Below, piece after piece: positions 37,525 to 45,975 of a DNA stretch of 64,000 nucleotides. Every line of letters starts with the position of its first letter. The stretch's first letter is position 1. The notes below the pieces were generated by a model that worked only from the letters and a program-made list of their open reading frames with translations, did no database searches and was not told the origin of the DNA. The stretch covers positions 490,957 through 554,956 of the forward strand of contig NZ_FNRA01000002.1 of the NCBI RefSeq assembly GCF_900107535.1, written 5' to 3'. This stretch comes from Pedobacter hartonius. Its GTDB lineage: Bacteria > Bacteroidota > Bacteroidia > Sphingobacteriales > Sphingobacteriaceae. The translations under genes and the position numbers were made by a program.

Positions 37525-38777
37525 CTGCTTTTCTCCTCCCAGATCTGCACCAGATTGACAATCGTTTCAACTGCCTTTTCCATGTCCTGCAGGGAAACCC
37601 ATTCCTGCTTGCCATGGAAGGCGTGTTCTCCTGCAAAGATATTCGGGCAGGGCAGTCCCATTAAAGAAAGCCTTGAACCATCCGTTCCACCCCTGATACT
37701 TTGTTTCTTCACCGGAATTCCGGCCCGCTCTATGGCAAGCATTCCATATTCCAGCACCTGCGGATACTGATCCAGTACCTTCTTCATATTTCTGTACTGT
37801 TCTTTGATCCGGAGCTCATAGGTAGAATTTGGATAATCAGCCATCACCCCCTTAACCAATGTTTTCAGCGTACGGCCATGTTCGGCCAGCAGGTCATCGT
37901 CAAAATCGCGGATAATGAAATGTGCCTCTGCCTGTTCTACATTCCCCTGTACGGACACCGTGTGCAGGAAACCTTCTTTCTGTGCGGTAGCCTCAGGTGC
38001 CAGCCTGTCTTTAGGTAAGCTGCTGATCATATCACCCAGTATCCTGATGGCACTTTCCATCTTCCCCTTCGCAAAACCCGGATGGGAGCTCAGGCCATGG
38101 ATCAGTAAAACGGCCCCATCGGCAGAGAAAGTCTCATCCTCAATGGAACCACGCGTCTCGCCGTCAATCGTATAAGCAAAATCAGCACCCAGCTTTTTCA
38201 GGTCTGCTTTATCTACTCCCCTTCCGATTTCTTCATCCGGCGTAAACAGGATCTTTATGGTTCCATGTTTGAGTCCGGGATGCTGCACAAGAAAGGCCGC
38301 CGCCTCCATGATCTCAGCAAGCCCCGCTTTGTTGTCCGCACCCAGCAGTGTGGTCCCACTGGCTGTAATGATATCATTTCCGATCTGGTCCTTAAGATCA
38401 GGGTGCCCGGTCATCTTTAAAACTATAGCAGGATCATCCGGAAGAACAAGGTCCTGCCCCTGGTAATTGGAATGGACAATTGGTTTTACACCGAACCCGC
38501 TGCAATCCGGCGAAGTATCCATATGTGAGCAGAAACAGATCACCGGCACATTCTTGTCAGAATTTGAAGGGATGGTAGCATAAACATATCCATATTCATC
38601 CATATGTGCATCTGCGATTCCTATATCCAGCAGCTGTGCCACCAACACCCTTCCCAGGTCCTTCTGTTTTGCTGTAGAAGGGATACTGGCTGATGCGGGA
38701 TCAGACTGCGTATCTATTTTTACATATTCAATGAATCTATTTTGTAAAGAATTACCGCTGTTAAGATATTTTAGCAT
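37521..38777 (-). CDS. pepT: Peptidase T (tripeptide aminopeptidase)
   Basis: A 418-residue M20 di-zinc peptidase that removes N-terminal residues from tripeptides. Metal ligands: CFCSHMDTSPD (His, Asp), LLGADNKAG (bridging Asp), FTPDEEIGRG (Glu-Glu), TIDGETRG (Asp) and the late His in FAGEHAFHGKQEW. The bacterial dimerisation lid domain lies between. Length is normal. It converges on LLM copy B. Confidence 0.95.
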   Translation of the reverse strand: MLKYLNSGNSLQNRFIEYVKIDTQSDPASASIPSTAKQKDLGRVLVAQLLDIGIADAHMDEYGYVYATIPSNSDKNVPVICFCSHMDTSPDCSGFGVKPIVHSNYQGQDLVLPDDPAIVLKMTGHPDLKDQIGNDIITASGTTLLGADNKAGLAEIMEAAAFLVQHPGLKHGTIKILFTPDEEIGRGVDKADLKKLGADFAYTIDGETRGSIEDETFSADGAVLLIHGLSSHPGFAKGKMESAIRILGDMISSLPKDRLAPEATAQKEGFLHTVSVQGNVEQAEAHFIIRDFDDDLLAEHGRTLKTLVKGVMADYPNSTYELRIKEQYRNMKKVLDQYPQVLEYGMLAIERAGIPVKKQSIRGGTDGSRLSLMGLPCPNIFAGEHAFHGKQEWVSLQDMEKAVETIVNLVQIWEEKSS

Positions 38778-38834
38778 ATTTTTAAAAAGTAAAGGTAATA
38801 AAGATCATACTTTACAAGTATAAATCACAATAAC

Positions 38835-39545
38835 TTGAAAAGGATAATTATTTGCATCTTAGTCCTGGCTTCTGCGCGTCCGTTATTTGCCCAATCTAAC
38901 TTCTATAAGTTTTCTGTAGGAGGAGGTGTCGCGGCTACACAATCGTTTACTGAGGTACAGAAACATAGCTTCGGATTCGCAGGATACGGAACACTGGACT
39001 ACCTGTTTACACCTTTCCTCAGCCTTGGAATAGAGGTACAAAAGGGAGAAATCAATGGCGGAAATTACAAAACAAGCTGGCTAAACCGTGAGTTCGTGAA
39101 TTCATACAAGGCGCTGAACTTCAATGCAAAGGTGTCTTTAGGTGCAATTCTGGACGGCCGTTATAATGGTCCGTCAGACCTTTTAAAGGGCCTATACATA
39201 GGAACAGGAATAGGGGCAATCCATAATGACGTGTTATACTCTACAGGATTAGATCCAGAGGACAGAAACTACGCGACTATTTGTCATGTCACCTCCAAAG
39301 ACATCTACTTTCCGTTCAATCTTGGAATTAACGTCCATTTTGCAGATGGCGAAGGCTTTTACAGGTATGTGCTCAATTTCAATTACCAGGGCAACCTCAC
39401 GCTGGGAGAAGGGCTGGATGGCTATGATGACTCAAGAAACACTTTCAGAAGCGGTACCCTTGACGTTTATACTTTTTTTTCCGTGGGGGTAAAATATAAC
39501 TTCGGAACGATGGGATTGTCCAGAAAGACCTGGAGAAAATATTAA
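38835..39545 (+). CDS. Probable outer-membrane beta-barrel protein
   Basis: A 236-residue secreted protein: signal peptide IICILVLASARPLFAQ, then alternating strands (YKFSVGGGVAATQSF, FLSLGIEVQKGEINGG, VLNFNYQGNLTLGEG, FFSVGVKYNFG) as in porin-like or OmpA-barrel proteins. No function can be assigned. The start is TTG at 38835; no in-frame ATG keeps the signal peptide. Confidence 0.7.
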   Translation: MKRIIICILVLASARPLFAQSNFYKFSVGGGVAATQSFTEVQKHSFGFAGYGTLDYLFTPFLSLGIEVQKGEINGGNYKTSWLNREFVNSYKALNFNAKVSLGAILDGRYNGPSDLLKGLYIGTGIGAIHNDVLYSTGLDPEDRNYATICHVTSKDIYFPFNLGINVHFADGEGFYRYVLNFNYQGNLTLGEGLDGYDDSRNTFRSGTLDVYTFFSVGVKYNFGTMGLSRKTWRKY

Positions 39546-39582
39546 TTTTGCACGATTATTATCCGGCATAAAAACACCACAG

Positions 39583-41322
39583 ATGAAGCAACTCTTATCC
39601 TACCTTATTCTTTTCGTATCCCTGAGTGCATTTGCACAGCAAACGCCGTTCGAGCTTGGCAATAGAAATCAGACCGCTACCTATGACGAGACGATCGCTT
39701 TTTATAAAAAACTTGCAAAGGCCTCCCCACAGGCAAAACTCCTTACTTACGGAAGCACCGATATTGGAAAGCCGCTTCACCTCCTGGTCTTATCCAAAAA
39801 TAAAATATTTGATCCCGCAGCCATCAGGAAAAGTAATAAAAGGATCTTCCTGATCAATAACGGTATTCACCCCGGCGAACCTGAAGGTGTTGATGCCTCC
39901 ATGATGCTGGCGCGGGACCTTTTAAAAGAAAACCATTTACCGGACGATGTGGTGATCTGTATTATTCCGCTTTACAATATTGACGGTGCTTTTAACCGCG
40001 GCAATACTTCAAGGGCAAATCAGAATGGCCCGGAAGCATACGGGTTTAGGGGAAACAGTAAAAATTACGACTTGAACCGGGATTTCATTAAAACCGACTC
40101 AAAGAATTCCGATGCATTCCAGCAGATCTTTAATTTATGGCAGCCCGAGATCTTTGTAGATACCCATACCAGCAACGGTGCGGATTATCAGTACACGATG
40201 ACACTGATCCCTACCCAGAAAGATAAGCTCAATCCCATCCTGTCGGGCTATCTGACGCAAACCATGGTGCCTTCGCTTTATAGCGAAATGCAGAAAAAAG
40301 GATTTGAGCTCATTCCCTACATCAATTCCGTGAAAGAAACCCCCGAGGCCGGAATTACCGGCTTTCTGGAATCACCACGTTATTCTACCGGATATGCAGC
40401 CCTGCACAATACGATCGGCTTCATGCCCGAAACACATATGCTAAAACCTTTTGACAAAAGGGTAGAATCTACTTACCTGCTGCTCAGAACGTATATAGGC
40501 ATTGTACAGCGTGATGCAAAAATCATAGGAGAGAACAAACAGAAGGCTGATCAGGCTGTGGCCAGTCAGAAAGACTTTCCTTTAAACTGGAAACTGAACG
40601 AGCAGGTATGGGACACGCTCGTATTTAAAGGCTTTGCAGCTAAATATAAGCCAAGTACCGTGAGTGGTGCCGACAGGCTTTATTACGACAGGAATGAGCC
40701 TTATACCAAAACTATAAAGAGCTGGAATAAATTTGAGCCGCAGACCGTGGTGACCAAACCTCTGGCATACATTATTCCCAAAGCCTGGGACAGGGTAACC
40801 GGGCTTTTAAAATTAAACGGTGTTAAGATCCATCAACTGGCTGCTGACACGGAATTAACCGTTGACAGCTACTACATTACGGATTACAAAACTGCTACCA
40901 GGCCATTTGAAGGGCACTACATGCACAGCAGCGTGCAGCTCAGGGTGGAAAAACAGCAGCTGAAATATTATGCCGGAGATTATGTCGTGTATGTTGATCA
41001 GCCACAGAACAGGTATATCGTGGAAACACTGGAGCCACAGGCAATGGATTCTTTTTTCACCTGGAACTTTTTCGATTCCATATTAGACCAGAAAGAACAT
41101 TACTCAGCCTATGTGTTTGAAGATACTGCAACGGGTATGCTGCAAAACAACCCGGAACTTCGTACACTACTGGATCAGGAAAAAGCGAAAGATACTGCCC
41201 TTGCAAAGAACCCGGCCGCACAGCTTGAATTTATATATAAGCATTCAAAATATCACGAAAGCACACATTTGCGTTATCCAATTGCTAGATTGCAGGATCC
41301 GATTAAAATCAATTTGAAATAA
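39583..41322 (+). CDS. Secreted M14-family zinc carboxypeptidase
   Basis: A 579-residue protein with signal peptide SYLILFVSLSAFAQ. Zinc ligands His and Glu lie in NNGIHPGEPEG and the third His in FVDTHTSNGADY; DLNRDF is the substrate-binding Asn-Arg site. The C-terminal half (about 350-579) is a beta-rich extension found in Bacteroidota M14 peptidases. It probably trims peptides in the periplasm or outside. TAATTTTG at 39543-39550, overlapping the previous stop, fits a -7 element. Confidence 0.9.
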   Translation: MKQLLSYLILFVSLSAFAQQTPFELGNRNQTATYDETIAFYKKLAKASPQAKLLTYGSTDIGKPLHLLVLSKNKIFDPAAIRKSNKRIFLINNGIHPGEPEGVDASMMLARDLLKENHLPDDVVICIIPLYNIDGAFNRGNTSRANQNGPEAYGFRGNSKNYDLNRDFIKTDSKNSDAFQQIFNLWQPEIFVDTHTSNGADYQYTMTLIPTQKDKLNPILSGYLTQTMVPSLYSEMQKKGFELIPYINSVKETPEAGITGFLESPRYSTGYAALHNTIGFMPETHMLKPFDKRVESTYLLLRTYIGIVQRDAKIIGENKQKADQAVASQKDFPLNWKLNEQVWDTLVFKGFAAKYKPSTVSGADRLYYDRNEPYTKTIKSWNKFEPQTVVTKPLAYIIPKAWDRVTGLLKLNGVKIHQLAADTELTVDSYYITDYKTATRPFEGHYMHSSVQLRVEKQQLKYYAGDYVVYVDQPQNRYIVETLEPQAMDSFFTWNFFDSILDQKEHYSAYVFEDTATGMLQNNPELRTLLDQEKAKDTALAKNPAAQLEFIYKHSKYHESTHLRYPIARLQDPIKINLK

Positions 41323-41323
41323 C

Positions 41324-41941
41324 ATGATAGAATACCTCCAGAATACGCCCGTCGCCTCCATTATCTTTATATTTACACTAGTGACCAGTATTTATGCGCT
41401 CAATGACGCTGGCCTCTACGGAAAGTTCATGCTTCATCCCTATAGTGTTTACCGCAAACAAAACGTTTATACGCTGATTACCAGCGGGCTCATTCATGGC
41501 AGCTGGATGCATTTGATATTCAATATGTTTACCTTTTATGCCTTCGCTTTTACCCTTGAAGCCACCATTGGAAGCGCTCGTTTTGGCCTGCTATATTTTG
41601 TCGGGCTCGTACTAAGTGATATCCCATCGGTGATTAAACATAAGAATGACTATAACTACCACAGCCTTGGGGCTTCAGGCGCAATTTCAGCGGTGCTGTT
41701 TAGCTACATCCTGTTTTATCCCTTAAATACACTGATCATCTTCCCCTTGCCAATCCCGATCTGGGCAGCACTTTTCGGCGTGTTGTATCTGATATACAGT
41801 TATTATATGTCTAAGAGCTCGAGGGACAACATCAACCATGATGCCCATTTATACGGGGCTATTGCCGGTATTGTGGTCACGGTTCTGCTTGTACCGGGCA
41901 TTGTGCCGCATTTTATTGCGACGATCACCGGGCAGGGTTAA
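41324..41941 (+). CDS. Rhomboid-family intramembrane serine protease
   Basis: A 205-residue six-helix protein. HGSWMHLIFNMFTFYAF carries the oxyanion-hole His and Asn, GASGAISAVLF the catalytic Ser, and HLYGAIAG the catalytic His. It starts 1 base after the M14 stop, so both are probably on one transcript. It cleaves single-span membrane proteins; the target is unknown. Confidence 0.93.
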   Translation: MIEYLQNTPVASIIFIFTLVTSIYALNDAGLYGKFMLHPYSVYRKQNVYTLITSGLIHGSWMHLIFNMFTFYAFAFTLEATIGSARFGLLYFVGLVLSDIPSVIKHKNDYNYHSLGASGAISAVLFSYILFYPLNTLIIFPLPIPIWAALFGVLYLIYSYYMSKSSRDNINHDAHLYGAIAGIVVTVLLVPGIVPHFIATITGQG

Positions 41942-42906
41942 TCTGCCTCCGGTAAGGAGGGGGGACTGAAATAGCTGGTTGGGTTATTCGGGTCTTTCCT
42001 GATCTCCATCAGCAGGTTTCCCCATTTTTTCCAGAAACTCTCCAGCACCTGCGCGTAGGTTTTGTGCTGCCACAGGTCAAACAGTGCTTTGTTCATCGTT
42101 CCTCGTAAAGGCATTGCATCAATATAAATCGACCCTTCCACAGGCATGATGGTATATTCAGGCAGGCGGTTAAAAAGGTATGCTGAATAAAAGAACCTGG
42201 CACTCAGCTCTTCAAACTGTTGCTCCGTAACCGGACTAGACCCGATCTGATCCAGTATTTCCTGGTGGTATTTCTTATTGGTACCATTGTCCTGCAGGCA
42301 GGCAATGATCCCGAAATCCTTAAGTTTCAGCGAGAAGGTAAGCGTATTGATCTCATCTCGGAAACTAAATGAAATATCATCTCCTTCCAGCGGCACGACC
42401 ACAAAGGACCAGGGCGTAAAGTCTTCGAACTCTACATTCAGGTAGATTCCCTGGATCATCGTCTGCAGATTTCCAAACTTGTGCATCAGTCCCTGAGACA
42501 TATTCAAGCCATCGCTGCTCAACTGCTGCTGCCCCACCGCAGCGTGCATTTCAATATAGATCAGGCTGTACAGGAATTTGCCTACCCATTTGAACAGTTC
42601 TCCTTCTTCAAGTTTCGAGACTGCATCATAACCTACCGCAAAGGCCGCGGCAATTTTTTCTTCCAGCGGCTCAATAAAATGGGTCTGTACTTCCTCGTTC
42701 ACAGGCACATTTAAGCTATTATATGACCTGATGGTTTCATCCAGCAGCTGAATCTGCTCTTCACCGCTAAAATTTGCCATTTCCAGTAGCCATGCAGGTA
42801 ATACGTTGGTCTGTATAATAGGTGTATTGAAAGTATTGCCGCTTAAAAAGCAGTTTTCATACTTAAAATCAAAGTTTTTAAAGGGCTGATAGATTGAGCT
42901 GACCAT
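41938..42906 (-). CDS. Hypothetical protein, 322 residues
   Basis: I do not recognise this protein. It has no signal peptide or membrane helix and looks like a soluble mixed alpha/beta protein with acidic surface (LEEGELFKWVGKFLYSLIYIE, VVVPLEGDDISFSF, YLFNRLPEYTIMPVEGSIYI). The codon use matches its neighbours. It converges on the rhomboid gene with a 4-base stop overlap and stands alone on its strand. Confidence 0.7.
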   Translation of the reverse strand: MVSSIYQPFKNFDFKYENCFLSGNTFNTPIIQTNVLPAWLLEMANFSGEEQIQLLDETIRSYNSLNVPVNEEVQTHFIEPLEEKIAAAFAVGYDAVSKLEEGELFKWVGKFLYSLIYIEMHAAVGQQQLSSDGLNMSQGLMHKFGNLQTMIQGIYLNVEFEDFTPWSFVVVPLEGDDISFSFRDEINTLTFSLKLKDFGIIACLQDNGTNKKYHQEILDQIGSSPVTEQQFEELSARFFYSAYLFNRLPEYTIMPVEGSIYIDAMPLRGTMNKALFDLWQHKTYAQVLESFWKKWGNLLMEIRKDPNNPTSYFSPPSLPEAD

Positions 42907-43014
42907 AGGGGCACAATATTAGGAATATTATTTCTAATGCGGTTTGGTGTGGCGCATAGGTGACAGAAAAGGGACAAACTGTATTGGACAATAAAGTCTA
43001 TTATTTACATGTTT

Positions 43015-43509
43015 TTAATTTTCATTGGATGTATCTGGAAAACTGCCTTTTTTAAATTTCATTAACTTTTGTAATGTCTTAACATCGGTGATGTCTTGTC
43101 TGCGGCCGGAGACTTGTTTATTTTTTACGAGATCATTAAGGCCGATATAGTTGATGACAAGATCATTCTCGAGTTCTATCTTTTCCATATTTAAGATCGC
43201 CTCACTAAACTTAACTCCATCAATGAGGTTCAGCACATCAATCCTTAATGGTGGGTATCCGATCTGGCTAATTAATCCTTCAGTTAAAAAATCCTCCTTC
43301 TGGAAGCCAAGAGATTGCAATCCAAAATCATTCACAACTTTGAGCATTCGAATTGCATTTTCTTCAGATACATTAATCCAAATATCGAGATCCCCCGTGT
43401 GACGAGGCTTGCCGTGAAATGCCAGTGCATAGCCTCCTACAACCATGTACTCAACATTGTGCTGGCTTAACAATTTAACAAAATCTTCAAAATCTTCGGC
43501 TAACGTCAT
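43015..43509 (-). CDS. MNT-type nucleotidyltransferase, toxin-antitoxin-like
   Basis: A 164-residue DNA-polymerase-beta-fold nucleotidyltransferase: VVGGYALAFHGKPRHTGDLD gives the GG...TxDLD catalytic pair (about residues 22-41), and a third acidic residue is in LRIDVLN. The C-terminus (LNDLVKNKQVSGRRQDITDV) is typical of stand-alone NTases related to AbiEii/MenT. The gene overlaps the preceding one by 4 bases (ATGA), so the two are translated together. Confidence 0.8.
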   Translation of the reverse strand: MTLAEDFEDFVKLLSQHNVEYMVVGGYALAFHGKPRHTGDLDIWINVSEENAIRMLKVVNDFGLQSLGFQKEDFLTEGLISQIGYPPLRIDVLNLIDGVKFSEAILNMEKIELENDLVINYIGLNDLVKNKQVSGRRQDITDVKTLQKLMKFKKGSFPDTSNEN

Positions 43510-43937
43510 GTGTATATTCTTTTCTTTACCAGCTTAGTTTTATCCATTCTTTGTCCATTTCTTAAAGATTGAGAAATGATGTGAGTAACTGCAGCAGCAC
43601 GCTCTTTAACTGGTCGGCCCAACCAATATTTCAGGTCACGTTGTTCATCATTGGCATTTTTCATCATAACCCTCCTTAGTACAGGTACTATTTTTCTAAT
43701 TCGAGGTTCGGGAACAGGCTTAGGCTTAGAAATAATATTTTTACGTTCTATTCGTATTTCCTGATTTTCATACGCAACTTTAGCCTTACTCAAATAATTA
43801 CTTACGGTGTTATAATTAAATTGCGGATAGCTTAAACAAAAGTTTTTTAAATTAGAAAATACTTCAAAAGGATTCTCTATATTATTTTTCCAAAAAACTA
43901 TGACTACTCTTTTTTCCTGAATAATTAGCATTTCCAT
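43506..43937 (-). CDS. Partner of the nucleotidyltransferase, putative antitoxin
   Basis: A 143-residue basic protein. The first part (about 1-60) is uncharacterised. Residues about 100-143 (DLKYWLGRPVKERAAAVTHI) match the short upstream protein that commonly precedes stand-alone nucleotidyltransferases in bacteria (pattern YW..RP..ER..AV). The fixed gene order and overlap suggest a toxin-antitoxin or regulatory pair. Which partner is toxic cannot be read here. Repeated AACAAATAT units lie just upstream (43940-43962), in the likely promoter. Confidence 0.6.
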   Translation of the reverse strand: MEMLIIQEKRVVIVFWKNNIENPFEVFSNLKNFCLSYPQFNYNTVSNYLSKAKVAYENQEIRIERKNIISKPKPVPEPRIRKIVPVLRRVMMKNANDEQRDLKYWLGRPVKERAAAVTHIISQSLRNGQRMDKTKLVKKRIYT

Positions 43938-44248
43938 ATAACAAATATAACAAATATAATAACAATATTAGTCATATGGAGAGAAAATTGTCCCACTTGA
44001 CCCCTTAGGATCCTTAACCCATTCACTCAAAAACCATTAAAACCTAACAAGCCCTTTCTAAGTTACGCATTGGGTCAGGCTTTAGTGAAGGTAACAACTG
44101 CCGCTTGCTCCGGACTGGTAGCAAAACCGCTGGGCCTTTCCACTTTGGTCATCCATGAAAGTCAAGTGTTGGAGATGAATCATTCACCCCTGCATTGCTA
44201 TTATTTGCTTCCGATCGTTTAACTTTGAGTACCAATCCCATTATCACG
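43938..44248. promoter_or_regulatory. Intergenic region with promoter for the epimerase
   Basis: About 310 bases between divergent genes. TAACTTTG (44220-44227, plus strand) fits a -7 element and would start transcription near 44234, which supports the ATG at 44249 for the epimerase. The middle contains a coding-like minus-strand run (MTKVERPSGFATSPEQAAVV, about 44075-44153) with no upstream gene; it may be a remnant. No other structure is seen. Confidence 0.55.
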
Positions 44249-45283
44249 ATGCAGGCAGCCCATATCGCATTTAATCTCGAACTCAAACACCCATTCGCGA
44301 TCTCACGTTTCTCCAGAACAAGCACGCCGCTGCTGTTATTGAAATTAACATACGAAAACACAGACGGATACGGAGAAGCCTCCATGGTGCCTTATCTCGG
44401 TGAAAGTTACGCTACTGCAGAAAGTTTTCTGCAGAAAGTAAACTGGAACCGTTTTTCCTATCCCTTCAACTTCCAGGAGATCATTGATTACCTGGACAGT
44501 ATTGAAAAAGGAAACCCCGCGGTAAAGGCGGCGATAGAGATTGCACTAAACGACATCAACGGCAAAATCCTGGGGAAACCCTGTTATGAAATTTACGGAG
44601 CCGATCCGGCAAAAATGCCGATTACCTCTTATACCATTGGGATTGACAAACCCGAGGTGCTCAGAGAAAAGGTTGCAGATGCAACAGGTTTTAAAGTGCT
44701 CAAGATCAAATTGGGCTCTGATGATGACCGGGCACTCATTCAAACCATTAGAAGCGCAAGTGATCTGCCTTTGTATGTGGACGCCAACCAGGGCTGGACA
44801 GACCGTAAGAAAGCCATTGAGCTGATCTATTGGCTGCATGATCAGGGAGTAGTACTGATTGAACAGCCCATGGATAAACACGACCTGGAAGGAAATGCCT
44901 GGCTCACCGGACGCAGCCCTATTCCTATCCTTGCAGACGAAGCGGCGCAACGGCTGTCAGATATAGAAGGCCTCAAAGGAGCTTACCATGGCATCAATAT
45001 AAAACTGATGAAAAGCGGCGGCATGTACGAAGCACATCAGATGATCTTAAAAGCCCGTTCTTACGGCATGAAAGTTTTAATTGGCTGCATGAGTGAAACC
45101 TCTGTGGGTACCCAGGCGGGGATTGCGCTGGCGCCATTGTGCGACTGGGCAGACCTGGACGGGCCACACCTCACCACCAACAATCCTTTTGAAACACCGA
45201 AGATGGAAAACGGCAGGTATATACTGGAAGACCTTCCAGGTCTGGGTCTGAAAGGTCTTCCGGTTAATTTGTTTCGTCCTTAA
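44249..45283 (+). CDS. Dipeptide epimerase (L-Ala-D/L-Glu type)
   Basis: A 344-residue enolase-superfamily enzyme. Catalytic Lys in LKIKLGS, metal ligands in YVDANQGW, IEQPM and ILADEAA, second Lys in INIKLMKSGG: the dipeptide epimerase arrangement. It would recycle murein dipeptides by converting L-Ala-D-Glu to L-Ala-L-Glu. The ATG at 44249 follows the predicted promoter; an earlier ATG at 44195 is upstream of it. It overlaps the next gene by 20 bases at the 3' end. Confidence 0.9.
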   Translation: MQAAHIAFNLELKHPFAISRFSRTSTPLLLLKLTYENTDGYGEASMVPYLGESYATAESFLQKVNWNRFSYPFNFQEIIDYLDSIEKGNPAVKAAIEIALNDINGKILGKPCYEIYGADPAKMPITSYTIGIDKPEVLREKVADATGFKVLKIKLGSDDDRALIQTIRSASDLPLYVDANQGWTDRKKAIELIYWLHDQGVVLIEQPMDKHDLEGNAWLTGRSPIPILADEAAQRLSDIEGLKGAYHGINIKLMKSGGMYEAHQMILKARSYGMKVLIGCMSETSVGTQAGIALAPLCDWADLDGPHLTTNNPFETPKMENGRYILEDLPGLGLKGLPVNLFRP

Positions 45284-45491
45284 CGGCAGAACTGATACTT
45301 TTTTCTTTATCCTTGATCCCCGTTCTCACCTCTTTTACGATGTTGATCTTCAGGTACAGGAAAAATAATGCCGTAGCAACAAGAAGACCTACAACAGGGT
45401 AATTATGTGCCTGGAAAGCCCATTTCAGGCCAACTACAGAAACTACAATACCCAGTGTATAGAATGTGTTAAATGCAATCTTCTTCTTCAT
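45264..45491 (-). CDS. Small two-helix membrane protein (DUF6358-like)
   Basis: A 75-residue protein from ATG 45491: MKKKIAFNTFYTLG, two membrane helices (about 7-24 and 30-48: NYPVVGLLVATALFFLYL) and a charged tail. The look is that of DUF6358, a small Sphingobacteriaceae family of unknown role; the number is from memory. It follows the rhodanese gene by 1 base, so they form an operon. An ATG at 45536 would overlap the rhodanese gene and is unlikely. Confidence 0.6.
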   Translation of the reverse strand: MKKKIAFNTFYTLGIVVSVVGLKWAFQAHNYPVVGLLVATALFFLYLKINIVKEVRTGIKDKEKSISSAVKDETN

Positions 45492-45492
45492 C

Positions 45493-45807
45493 TTAGTACA
45501 CAGGCATACCTGGATCGAATTCCTGTCTCCATGCAAGGATTCCCCCTTTTAAATTGTACACATTGGTAAACCCGCGCTGCTCCAGTTGCATTACCGCTGC
45601 CGCACTGCGCTGTCCGCTTCTGCATTGCATGATCACTGGTTTGTCTGTTGCAATTTTGTCAATCTCAATCAGTAATCCTCCCAAAGGGATGTTCTCTCCT
45701 TCAAGGTTAGAGGTTTCATATTCGAAAGTTTCTCTTACATCAATCAGTTGAAAATCTTCGTTATTGTCTATTTTTTCTTTCAGTTCTTGTACAGTAACTT
45801 CTTTCAT
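45493..45807 (-). CDS. Rhodanese-like domain protein
   Basis: A 104-residue single-domain rhodanese: FQLIDVRETFEYE at the N-terminus and active-site Cys in MQCRSGQRSAAA (about residue 60), ending LKGGILAWRQEF. It would carry sulfur as a persulfide. It precedes the small membrane protein gene. The target is unknown. Confidence 0.92.
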   Translation of the reverse strand: MKEVTVQELKEKIDNNEDFQLIDVRETFEYETSNLEGENIPLGGLLIEIDKIATDKPVIMQCRSGQRSAAAVMQLEQRGFTNVYNLKGGILAWRQEFDPGMPVY

Positions 45808-45975
45808 AATCGTAGCATTTATATGGATTTATCTGATCCATCACTTGTCAAATATAAAGTTTATCAATAACTTAAATGCTAAGCACAAGTCAAAATTTAT
45901 TGATCTTATCTTCCCGCTGTAACAACTTGGCAGACCGGGCGTTTAATAGTATTCTTTCTTAACTTTGTTTTTATC

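Noticed and set aside
43940..43962. Short AACAAATAT repeats considered as a CRISPR or iteron array
   Set aside because: Only two to three imperfect units of about 9 bases without spacers; more likely AT-rich promoter sequence.
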